From: Verrucomicrobiales bacterium
GTDB taxonomy: Bacteria > Verrucomicrobiota > Verrucomicrobiia > Verrucomicrobiales > DEV007
DNA length: 6,655 nucleotides
Direction of reading: 5' to 3'
Assembly (NCBI GenBank): GCA_022424805.1
Contig: JAKMGR010000609.1
Span: forward strand, 1-6,655
Shown: positions 1-6,577 of the stretch, in pieces
Position numbering within the stretch: position 1 is the first letter of the stretch
Layout: the number at the start of each line of letters is the position of its first letter
Made by a program: the position numbers and the translations under genes
Notes under the pieces: model-generated
What the model was told of the DNA's origin: nothing
Seen by the model: only the letters and a program-made list of their open reading frames with translations
Databases searched by the model: none

Positions 1-1717
1 GCTCATGCAGTGCTTTTGAGGCTTCTGCCAATTTGGGGTCGCGTTTGAGAAGTTCCTTTGCCCAGCCGGATTTTGCTACTTCCTGCCAGGTGCCATCTTC
101 CTGCAAAGCACTGATCTTGAAGCTGGAAAAATATCCAGTGTTCTTCCTCTCGAGGTAGTCGGTCTCGAAGTAGTATTCCCGGTTCGAGCTGTAGCGGAAG
201 CGATTTACTTCCTTTGCTTCCGGAAAATGAACTTCTACCCACGGCTTCTTTTTCTTGTCTTCCTGAGGAAGCGTTCGCCATGCCATCGTTCCAAAATTTC
301 CGTCGTTTGCATTCGACAAGTAATTGCCGGGTTTGGTCATGGCGTCATCGGTTTTCAACTCTGCTCCGGAGGAGGCCAGCGCGAAATTTTCATTCTGCTG
401 CCCTGGCCCATAGACCTGGAGCTCGTCGACTCCGATTGCCTTCTGATCAAACTCAATGCGAAGCGCTTTGGTTTTCTTCGGGCGAAAACGCATTTCGGTA
501 AACCCGCCCCAGTTTTCTTCCCACTGCCCCGCTTCCTTAGCGAGGAGGCTGCGATGCTTGTAGAGTTCTTTCTGGATCTCAGCAGCCCGTTCCCGGCGAG
601 GATGGTCCTCGCTGTATTCCGGCCAGCGTCCGCCGAACTCCACGCCCTGGAAAACGGCAGTAAGCGAGTAGTAGTCCTGAATCGAGATGGGATCGAATTT
701 GTGGTTGTGACAGCGAGCGCAGCTTACTGTCATGCCGAGCATGGATGCTCCGACAGTCTGCATGATTTCGTCGATGCGGTCAGCACGCGCCTGGCGGATC
801 GCGGTAGGCTCCCGGCCGACCGTCGCAGCAGGAACGTGAGGGCCCGCAACGAGAAAGCCTGTCGCTTCTCCGACTCCGTACTGGTCCCCGGCGATCTGTT
901 CCTTGATGAACTGATTGTAGGGAAGATCTTCGTTAAAGGCGCGAACCACATAGTCGCGATAGATCCACGCATTCTTTCGATACAAATTTGCCTCGGAGCC
1001 ATTCGTCTCTGCCCAGCGAATCACATCGAGCCAATGCTGTGCCCAGCGTTCGCCAAAATGAGGGGAGTCCATTAGCTCGTCGACCAGATCCTGATACGCT
1101 TTTTTGCGATCAACTGAACCCTGTTGAATGAATGACTCAACCTTGTCAGGTGTCGGAGGTAACCCTGTTAAGACGATGGACGCGCGGCGGACAAGTGAAC
1201 GTAGATCGGTTTCTCCATTCGCTGCCAAGCCTGCTTCTGCGAGCTTCACATTGAGAAAAGCATCGACAGGATTGGTGCCGCCCTCTGGCACCTCTGGTCG
1301 TTCGACGGGCTGAAAGGACCAGAGGTTCGTTCCTTCTTCCATTTGGGCATCCATTTGGCCGGGCCAATCAGCCCCGGACTTCACCCATTCTTCCAGCAAG
1401 GCGATATCCTCGTCGGAGAGTTTGTCTCCCTTCGGCGGCATTGCCATGTCCTCGTCCAGGTGGGTAACGACCTCCATAAGAAAGCTGCCTTCCCAGTCTC
1501 CGGGAACGAGAGTAGGCAGACCCGTATCGCCGCCTTTGAGCATGGAAGCGCGCTGGTCGAGACGTAAGCTTGCCTTTTCCTTGTCCGGTCCGTGACAGTC
1601 GAGACAGTTGGCTTCTAAGATCGGAGAGATGTCCTTCTCGAAGTCGACAGCAGATGACTCACGCAGAGGTGCAAAGGCGCAAAGGGTGAGGAAAACTAGG
1701 TGATGGAAGAGCTTCAT
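1..1717 (-). CDS. PSCyt1-DUF1549 (PSCyt2) secreted cytochrome-like protein with discoidin-like insert, partial
   Basis: The reverse strand is open from the ATG at 1717-1715 to the left edge (572 codons plus one base), so the C-terminus is missing. Residues 1-23 form a signal peptide (hydrophobic stretch LVFLTLCAFA, likely cleavage after ESSA). Residues 25-120 match the planctomycete cytochrome c domain PSCyt1: heme motif CLDCH at 38-42 and a likely distal Met93 in MAMPPKG. Residues 149-355 match DUF1549/PSCyt2: FGERW at 221-225, QIAGD at 274-278 and a second CxxCH, CARCH, at 333-337 followed by NHKFDP. Residues about 399-550 look like a discoidin (F5/8 type C) fold: VDELQVYG at 430-437, a NDG motif, PWVEVHF, and DGTWQEV near 544. 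The DUF1553 domain that usually follows should lie beyond the edge. Biochemical function of this family is not established; a secreted redox role in polysaccharide or sulfated-compound breakdown is inference. The start has only a poorly spaced GGAG two bases upstream. It is divergent from the gene at 1764. Confidence 0.93.
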   Translation of the reverse strand, partial: MKLFHHLVFLTLCAFAPLRESSAVDFEKDISPILEANCLDCHGPDKEKASLRLDQRASMLKGGDTGLPTLVPGDWEGSFLMEVVTHLDEDMAMPPKGDKLSDEDIALLEEWVKSGADWPGQMDAQMEEGTNLWSFQPVERPEVPEGGTNPVDAFLNVKLAEAGLAANGETDLRSLVRRASIVLTGLPPTPDKVESFIQQGSVDRKKAYQDLVDELMDSPHFGERWAQHWLDVIRWAETNGSEANLYRKNAWIYRDYVVRAFNEDLPYNQFIKEQIAGDQYGVGEATGFLVAGPHVPAATVGREPTAIRQARADRIDEIMQTVGASMLGMTVSCARCHNHKFDPISIQDYYSLTAVFQGVEFGGRWPEYSEDHPRRERAAEIQKELYKHRSLLAKEAGQWEENWGGFTEMRFRPKKTKALRIEFDQKAIGVDELQVYGPGQQNENFALASSGAELKTDDAMTKPGNYLSNANDGNFGTMAWRTLPQEDKKKKPWVEVHFPEAKEVNRFRYSSNREYYFETDYLERKNTGYFSSFKISALQEDGTWQEVAKSGWAKELLKRDPKLAEASKALHE

Positions 1718-1763
1718 CACTCCAACACTACCGAAGTCAGAAAAATCTAACGAGAATTTATCC
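1718..1763. promoter_or_regulatory. Divergent intergenic spacer, presumed to hold promoters for both flanking genes
   Basis: This 46-base spacer separates two divergent start codons, so both promoters should lie here or extend into the first codons of the opposite gene. I see an A/T-rich stretch (about 1740-1762) but no convincing -35/-10 pair on either strand and no operator-like dyad. If the plus-strand gene starts at 1791 rather than 1764, the spacer is 73 bases. The call rests on gene arrangement, not on a recognised promoter sequence. Confidence 0.3.
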
Positions 1764-4700
1764 ATGTTTTGTTCGAAGCGCGAAATTGACATGGAGAGGA
1801 TTCGCCGTGAAGCCTTTCTCGGTATGGGGAACAGTTTCATACAGGAATTCGGATTTTTCGTTTTCTCGATAGCGATTTGCCTGGGAGTTACGCGAGATAG
1901 CGCCGGGCAATCATCGAGCGTGCCTTCGATTATGAGGTTCATGCCCCGCGATGTCGACCACACTTCGATGTGGTGGCGCGATGGATTTCCGGACGTTGTC
2001 GAAGGGGCACCTTGGCATCGATGTGTAAAAACAGGGAGTTACGGATTCATTCTCGATACGGAATCCCTCGAAGTGCCGCATCTCGGCGCGGTGGGCGAAT
2101 CACTCGCTGCATTGCCGGGTGCCGAGTTAGCTCTGCAGATCAGTGCCAATGGAAAAAGCTATCTCTGTCAGGGATCCGAGGAATGGACCCGGTTTACTGG
2201 CCCGAGATTGATTGAGTCGGGACTTTTTTTGCAGCGCGCCGATGTGACGGATTTGGTGTTTGGGGCAGAGTCGGGTGAAAGGCTCAATGTGGAGGCGCGT
2301 TTTGAGACCGTGGCATGGTCGGATCAGCTTAGGTTGATTCTTGCGGCGAGGCCCGGGGTGCAGGCAATCGCTCCAGGGGAAGATTCCTTTGGCCGGGTAC
2401 GAGGTGGTTTCGGATTGAGTGGGGAAAACCGTTTTGATGTTCCCGCCGATCAATTTCAGGATACGCCGAATTTCACCTTGGCTTTCTGGGCGTTTGTCCC
2501 CAGTGACTTTCGCGCAGGCAAACATAACCCATGGTTGGTCTGCAAGAATCCGCATGAACAGGCGGATGGGAATTTCGGGATTATGCTCGACCAGGATGCA
2601 GTGCCGGAAGCCCGGTGCAATATTGGCGGGGGTAGGGAAAATGCCGTGTTCATCAGGGCCGGGCGGCAGCACCGACTGAAGTTGGATGAATGGAATTTTC
2701 TCGCAATCAGCTACGACAGCGAAGTGTTGCGGCTTTTCGTGAATGGGCAATTTGTGGTAGAGGAAAAAATCGGCAAAGCTCGATCTCCGAAATCGGGCGG
2801 CTTGGCGATCGGGGACAGGCAGGATGGCCTCGGTGATGGGGCTTTCCGATTTCGCGGAGTGATTGATGAGGTACGCTGGTATGACTACGCGGTCGCTCTG
2901 GGCGGACTAAGGAGTTTGCGGGCGAGGCCTGAAACTGTCCCGGAGCACTTACTGGGATCTCAAAAATGGACGTTTAGGGAAAATGGAAAGGTGTCTTTGT
3001 CGCAGTCGGCCGAGAGCTGGGAGGATGCGAAAATGGAGTTGGTTCTAACGCAGGGGGGAAATGTCATTCGATCCGCGTGGAAATCTGAAGTGGGGGAAAG
3101 TTGGAAATCTCCTGATTGGAAAGAAATTGGCATTCGCTTTGATCCATCAAGGCCGGGTAGTCTGGGAAGTCCATATCGAATCGAAATCGAAGCTACTGAA
3201 CGGGAAACGGGAAATTCGCGCCCGGTTTCATTCGAACCTCTGCGCGGATGGCACCGGATCAATTTGGATGGTGTTGAACCTGTCACTCCTCCCGGACAAC
3301 AGAATCCGACAAACGACGCTATGGAGCGGATCCGCTTGCGGGTGAAGAATTCTTCTGATTCGGAACAGGTCGCGCGACTTCTTTTCGAGAAAACACGGCG
3401 AGGGATTCAGCAAAAAATCGGCACGCCGATCACAGGTGTCTCGGCCATCCTTCGCGATACCGATGGCAACCCGACGGGGATTCCTGTCCAGCTCAGCAAG
3501 AATTGGCATGTGCATCCGAAAGGCGGTGCGTATTCGGGGCAATGGTTCCACGGCATCAGTCAGCTTCGCATGCCTCCTGAGTCTGAGCTGGAATTGGAAT
3601 TGTGTTTGGTCTACGGGCACTGGGGCGGGGTTGCCGCGGCGTCGCATTCGCAACTCAGCTTGATTGGCTGGGGAGGAAATCAACGTTGGGATCAGGCGGC
3701 GATCGGATCGTGGGGAGAAAGCATCTGCTTCGATCCCGAGCAGGCGCAGGCGAATTGTTCGATCACAGATGTTCGTCCGCTAATGGTCACTGCGATGAAG
3801 GATGGAAAGCAGTGGGGCTGGACCAACAATCACGGAGGGGGAGATTTCCTTCGCTATTTCGATACCGATGGAAATCGGCGGCCTCATTCCAGAGTGCGGG
3901 CGGTCTATCATCGGCAGGGGCCTTGTTTAACTGAGGTAACCTATTCGGGGAAGATTCACGGAACGGGGATTGATCACGATACGACGGTGAGCTTGAGTCG
4001 CCGTGACGACATGACTGTCGGAACGTATTGGATCCGGATGAGGGTGAACGAAGCTGTCGATTTTTCCCGCTTCGTCATTTTTCAGATCGGAGCGGATACC
4101 TATTCTTCATCTGGAGAGAGAAAGATGGCTATGGGAAACGCTGGGGGACTTGTCAGGGAATGGGAAACGCAGTGGGGTGGAGATGAGTATCGTATGGATC
4201 CTTTTTCCGTGGAGGGCAAGGCTGCCTGGGCGTCTCTTCATGACACCGCTGGTGGAAACGGGCACGGAGAACAGTCGGGAGCGTGGGCCAATCGTGGAAT
4301 CGTGATTCGAGAGTGGAAAGCGAAGTTGGGAGGAAAAGATGCGCTGCCGAATTTTGCGGAACGAGGGGTCGATCTCGCGGGAAATCGAAAGGCCTCAACG
4401 ATGGACATCGTTCCTCCGAAGGGTGTCCGAAGATTTGAACCGGGTGATTTTGTAGAAGCGGTAATCGAACACCTCATCGTCCCGAAGTCCGCTGACGACT
4501 ACTATGGGTCGAATGAAAAGCTGGGAACAGCTTTGCAGGAAGACGGAAACACCTGGAAAATGATCCAGCGGCAAGCCTTGGAAGATCAAAGGGAGGTTGT
4601 GGTTACTACCGGGAAGCTCTCCCGTACATACCCTGACATTCGTATTATTTCGGAGAATGGTAGCGCGCTGGCCACGGTTCGTGGCGGCTTGGGATATATA

Positions 4701-4895
4701 CCCATAACGATTGGAGGACTCTCCTCGCCCGCTGGGGGATCATTGGAAATAAACGGCGCAATCCTTGATCAAAGCGTTCACGGAAGTGACTTTTGGCAGA
4801 CGGATTTCGATTCCAAGACAAAAACGTGGAGCCGGACCTACAATGTAAAGTTCCGTGGTGGTGCCGAAATGAAAGTGCAGTTTTCGTCGGATTGA
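1764..4895 (+). CDS. Large exported LamG-domain protein of unknown function, possible carbohydrate-active enzyme
   Basis: This 1043-residue ORF has three possible ATG starts: 1764, 1791 (residue 10) and 1824 (residue 21). None has a good Shine-Dalgarno; 1791 gives a basic n-region (RIRR) before the hydrophobic run FFVFSIAICLGV, so it is a serious alternative. Signal cleavage is likely near residue 48 (SAG/QSS). Residues 50-205 form a beta-rich region with WWRDGF and AWSDQLRLIL. Residues about 213-377 are a LamG/concanavalin-like jelly roll: FTLAFWAFVP, WNFLAISYD, LRLFVNGQFV, GVIDEVRWYDYAV. Residues 390-1043 match no domain I can name. Within them a dense Trp/His/Gly/Asp block (578-700) contains SKNWH, QWFHG, YGHWGG, GWGGNQRWD, GSWGE, DVRPLMV and WGWTNNHGGGDF. 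After this come strands rich in alternating hydrophobics (about 710-810) that could belong to a mutarotase-like supersandwich. LamG domains commonly bind glycans. The neighbouring sulfatase supports an extracellular polysaccharide role, but hydrolase, lyase and pure binding protein all remain possible. Confidence 0.9.
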   Translation: MFCSKREIDMERIRREAFLGMGNSFIQEFGFFVFSIAICLGVTRDSAGQSSSVPSIMRFMPRDVDHTSMWWRDGFPDVVEGAPWHRCVKTGSYGFILDTESLEVPHLGAVGESLAALPGAELALQISANGKSYLCQGSEEWTRFTGPRLIESGLFLQRADVTDLVFGAESGERLNVEARFETVAWSDQLRLILAARPGVQAIAPGEDSFGRVRGGFGLSGENRFDVPADQFQDTPNFTLAFWAFVPSDFRAGKHNPWLVCKNPHEQADGNFGIMLDQDAVPEARCNIGGGRENAVFIRAGRQHRLKLDEWNFLAISYDSEVLRLFVNGQFVVEEKIGKARSPKSGGLAIGDRQDGLGDGAFRFRGVIDEVRWYDYAVALGGLRSLRARPETVPEHLLGSQKWTFRENGKVSLSQSAESWEDAKMELVLTQGGNVIRSAWKSEVGESWKSPDWKEIGIRFDPSRPGSLGSPYRIEIEATERETGNSRPVSFEPLRGWHRINLDGVEPVTPPGQQNPTNDAMERIRLRVKNSSDSEQVARLLFEKTRRGIQQKIGTPITGVSAILRDTDGNPTGIPVQLSKNWHVHPKGGAYSGQWFHGISQLRMPPESELELELCLVYGHWGGVAAASHSQLSLIGWGGNQRWDQAAIGSWGESICFDPEQAQANCSITDVRPLMVTAMKDGKQWGWTNNHGGGDFLRYFDTDGNRRPHSRVRAVYHRQGPCLTEVTYSGKIHGTGIDHDTTVSLSRRDDMTVGTYWIRMRVNEAVDFSRFVIFQIGADTYSSSGERKMAMGNAGGLVREWETQWGGDEYRMDPFSVEGKAAWASLHDTAGGNGHGEQSGAWANRGIVIREWKAKLGGKDALPNFAERGVDLAGNRKASTMDIVPPKGVRRFEPGDFVEAVIEHLIVPKSADDYYGSNEKLGTALQEDGNTWKMIQRQALEDQREVVVTTGKLSRTYPDIRIISENGSALATVRGGLGYIPITIGGLSSPAGGSLEINGAILDQSVHGSDFWQTDFDSKTKTWSRTYNVKFRGGAEMKVQFSSD

Positions 4896-4910
4896 TGTAG
4901 GAGAGTTACT

Positions 4911-4970
4911 ATGAAAGGACGCTTCGCCCTACCATTGGCTTCGCCAATCACGATTGTCAGGCACTCCTGA
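4911..4970 (+). CDS. Possible 19-residue mini-ORF with strong Shine-Dalgarno
   Basis: An ATG at 4911 follows AGGAGAG (4899-4905) at five bases' distance, a better ribosome binding site than any of the three large genes has. The frame encodes MKGRFALPLASPITIVRHS and stops at TGA 4968-4970. It begins 15 bases after the large LamG gene ends, so it could be translated from the same transcript. Against a real gene: it is tiny, resembles nothing I know, and lies almost wholly inside the inverted-repeat element at 4915-4983, whose base pairing constrains the sequence. It may be the surviving 5' end of a lost downstream gene. Confidence 0.15.
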   Translation: MKGRFALPLASPITIVRHS

Positions 4971-4983
4971 TCAGTAGGTCCTT
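4915..4983. other. Nested inverted-repeat element between convergent genes (predicted three-way-junction fold)
   Basis: Four sets of complementary arms nest in 69 bases: AAGGAC (4915-4920) with GTCCTT (4978-4983); CTAC (4929-4932) with GTAG (4974-4977); a hairpin ATTGGC-TTC-GCCAAT (4934-4948); and a hairpin TCAGG-CACT-CCTGA (4957-4970). Together they give an outer stem closing over two hairpins, with an eight-base bulge (4921-4928). The bulge GCTTCGCC is repeated exactly at 4938-4945. On the minus strand the first hairpin carries GCGAAGC, known as an unusually stable mini-hairpin. The element spans the gap between two converging genes and includes two bases of the sulfatase stop codon. It could be a bidirectional 3' structure, a terminator without U-tract, or a copy of a dispersed palindromic repeat; one copy in one window cannot decide. 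Confidence 0.45.
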
Positions 4984-6367
4984 ACAATTCCTCCCGCTCT
5001 TTCGAGAACACCTTGCCCGTGGGGTTTTCAGGCAGGGTAGTATGCCACGCCTCAAGTTTTGCGAGCAAGTCTTTGACCACGGATTCATTCTCTCTGCTGA
5101 GGTCTTTGGCCTCGGCTACGTCATTGGAGATATCATACAATTCCAAGTGAGAGAGATCTTTGTTCGCTACCAGCTTCCATTTTTGATGAACAACCGCCCA
5201 CGACACCCAGTGGTCGGGCTTCGTTTTCTGTGGTGGCCAGGCAGCACCCATTTTCCAGAAGAGAGGGGTATCCCGGGATGACATGGTTTCCCCTCTCATT
5301 ACATCCACAAAACTGACCCCGTCCGCGCGATAATCTTCCGGGAGCTTCGCTTTGGCGAGTTCACAGAATGTGGGTAGAAGGTCGACTGCAGAGATGAGAG
5401 ATTCTTCATCGATATTGCCTGCCTCTATTTTTCCTGGCCAGCGCGCGATAAAAGGAACTCCGATACCGCCCTCGAAGATCGCTCCTTTGTAAGCTTTCCG
5501 TCCTCCGGTGATTCCCTTGGCTCCGCCGATTCCCCAACCCGCTCCGGTCGCCGTGTCGTAGCTCAATGTCAGCTCCGTCGGCTTTGATGCGCGAGCAGGG
5601 CCATTGTCAGAGCTGAAAATGACGAGCGTGTTTTCTGCAATCGCGAGACGGTCGAGTGTATCGAGCAGTTCGCCAATACGGTCATCAGCATGAGAGAGGA
5701 CCGATGCGTAGATCTGGTCGGCGCGGTCGAGGTCGCGGAATCTCCATTCGTATTTGGGAACGGTGTGAAAAGGAGTATGTGGTTCGTGCAGCCACACATT
5801 GATAAAAAATGGTTTTTCCTCTTTTACGCTTTCTTCGATGAATGCCGAGGCGCGCTCTGCATCTTCGTGCCACGGCATTTGTTCTCCCGAGCAATTGAAA
5901 GCGCCGTAGTCGTCGAATCCATACATCGCCGGAGTCGGGGAATCGGGAATCATGTCGTTGGCAAGGTGCCACTTTCCATAGTGGGCTGTGCGGTATCCTG
6001 CACCCTGAAGAAAGCGACTGAGAAGAGGGGCTTCGGGATCAAGCCAGTCAGGCATGCCCCGCTTCGCGTTGCTCGGCACCCAGGCAAAGTGACCATCGAT
6101 ATTGTAGCGGGCGGGGAAGTGCCCTGTCATGACCGCGGTTCGGCTCGGGGAACAAACTCCGCTGGCGACAGTGAATCGTTGAAAATCGGTTCCTTCTGCG
6201 GCAAGCCGGTCGATATTGGGGGTCTTGACATAGGGATGCCCGTGGCAACTCAGGTCGCCCCAGCCCCAGTCGTCAGCAAAGAGAAAGAGAATATTGGGAC
6301 GATCTTCTGCTTTGGAAATTCCGAAAGCGAAGAGGAAATACAGCGACAATAGGACCTGGCGAATCAT
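4982..6367 (-). CDS. Secreted type I (formylglycine) sulfatase
   Basis: This alkaline-phosphatase-fold sulfatase (461 residues, normal length) hydrolyses sulfate esters, here probably on a polysaccharide in the periplasm or outside the cell. The start at 6367 puts a compact signal peptide at the front (MIRQ, then LLSLYFLFAFG, cleavage after SKA at residue 20). An in-frame ATG at 6397 would add ten residues; neither has a Shine-Dalgarno. Visible catalytic parts, numbered from 6367: DD at 32-33 (calcium ligands); CSPSR at 72-76, followed by TAVMTG, where Cys72 (codon 6154-6152) is converted to formylglycine; GKWH at 131-134; HEPH at 194-197; SSDNG at 252-256 with metal ligands Asp254 and Asn255; and Lys294 in YKGAIFEGG as the likely sulfate-binding lysine. 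The C-terminal subdomain has the usual WKLV (397-400) and LYDISND (410-416). Nothing essential is missing. The maturation enzyme (FGE or anSME) is not in the window. Substrate specificity cannot be read from sequence alone. It converges on the LamG gene across 86 bases. Confidence 0.97.
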   Translation of the reverse strand: MIRQVLLSLYFLFAFGISKAEDRPNILFLFADDWGWGDLSCHGHPYVKTPNIDRLAAEGTDFQRFTVASGVCSPSRTAVMTGHFPARYNIDGHFAWVPSNAKRGMPDWLDPEAPLLSRFLQGAGYRTAHYGKWHLANDMIPDSPTPAMYGFDDYGAFNCSGEQMPWHEDAERASAFIEESVKEEKPFFINVWLHEPHTPFHTVPKYEWRFRDLDRADQIYASVLSHADDRIGELLDTLDRLAIAENTLVIFSSDNGPARASKPTELTLSYDTATGAGWGIGGAKGITGGRKAYKGAIFEGGIGVPFIARWPGKIEAGNIDEESLISAVDLLPTFCELAKAKLPEDYRADGVSFVDVMRGETMSSRDTPLFWKMGAAWPPQKTKPDHWVSWAVVHQKWKLVANKDLSHLELYDISNDVAEAKDLSRENESVVKDLLAKLEAWHTTLPENPTGKVFSKEREEL

Positions 6368-6403
6368 TTTTGTGAGTAGTGAGGTTTGCGGAAGCATGTC
6401 AGG

Positions 6404-6577
6404 CTATTTCATTCGATCAAGGGACTTTCGTGCATTCCGAATTCGTGCCCGCAAGGCTTGTGGTAGTTTAGGATTGGTCAGGTGATCCATTACCATCTCA
6501 AATTCCGGAATCAATTCGGACTCCCCTTGGTAAATCCGCTCCATCACGGTGAGGGAATAAGCCCGCGTTGCGATCAG
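6404..6577 (-). pseudogene. C-terminal remnant of a possible HEAT-like repeat protein
   Basis: On the minus strand a frame is open for 57 codons between an in-frame TGA (6580-6578) and TAG (6406-6404). It reads like a real C-terminus: amphipathic helices with ATRAYSLTVMERI, then ELIPEFEMVMDHL, then ALRARIRNARKSLDRM. The final helix-turn-helix with a closing RARK-type motif resembles the last repeat of small bacterial HEAT-like proteins, by recall rather than by search. No upstream domain is present in this frame: internal ATGs (for example within VMERI) lack a Shine-Dalgarno, and the TGA precedes the first helix. A frameshift, a deletion, or fusion to unrelated sequence near 6577 would explain this. 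The stop lies six bases before the alternative sulfatase ATG at 6397, so the ancestral gene may have been co-transcribed with the sulfatase. A very short intact gene cannot be excluded. Confidence 0.35.

Noticed and set aside
3..281. Minus-strand 92-codon open frame at the left edge
   Set aside because: It overlaps the PSCyt1-DUF1549 gene in another frame of the same strand; the in-frame reading continues the discoidin-like domain, so this one is a shadow.
227..1075. Long plus-strand open frame (282 codons)
   Set aside because: It lies antisense inside the PSCyt1-DUF1549 gene, whose reading gives CxxCH motifs and family hallmarks; the plus-strand product resembles nothing and is Arg/Leu-rich in the manner of a shadow frame.
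1786..1791. TTGACA, a perfect -35 consensus
   Set aside because: Nothing resembling a -10 box lies 16-18 bases downstream (the spot reads GAAGCC), and the hexamer is inside the start region of the large gene.
1807..1875. GTG preceded by GGAGAGG at good spacing, looking like a start
   Set aside because: It is out of frame with the large gene and its frame runs into a stop after about 20 codons.
2127..2750. Minus-strand 207-codon open frame
   Set aside because: It is antisense to the LamG region of the large gene, whose jelly-roll motifs are clear; no domain is visible in the antisense product.
4934..4948. Hairpin ATTGGC-TTC-GCCAAT as a classic Rho-independent terminator
   Set aside because: No T-run follows it on either strand; it is described instead as part of the larger inverted-repeat element.
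5690..6352. Plus-strand 220-codon open frame
   Set aside because: It is antisense to the most conserved part of the sulfatase, including the CSPSR site, and has no recognisable domain.
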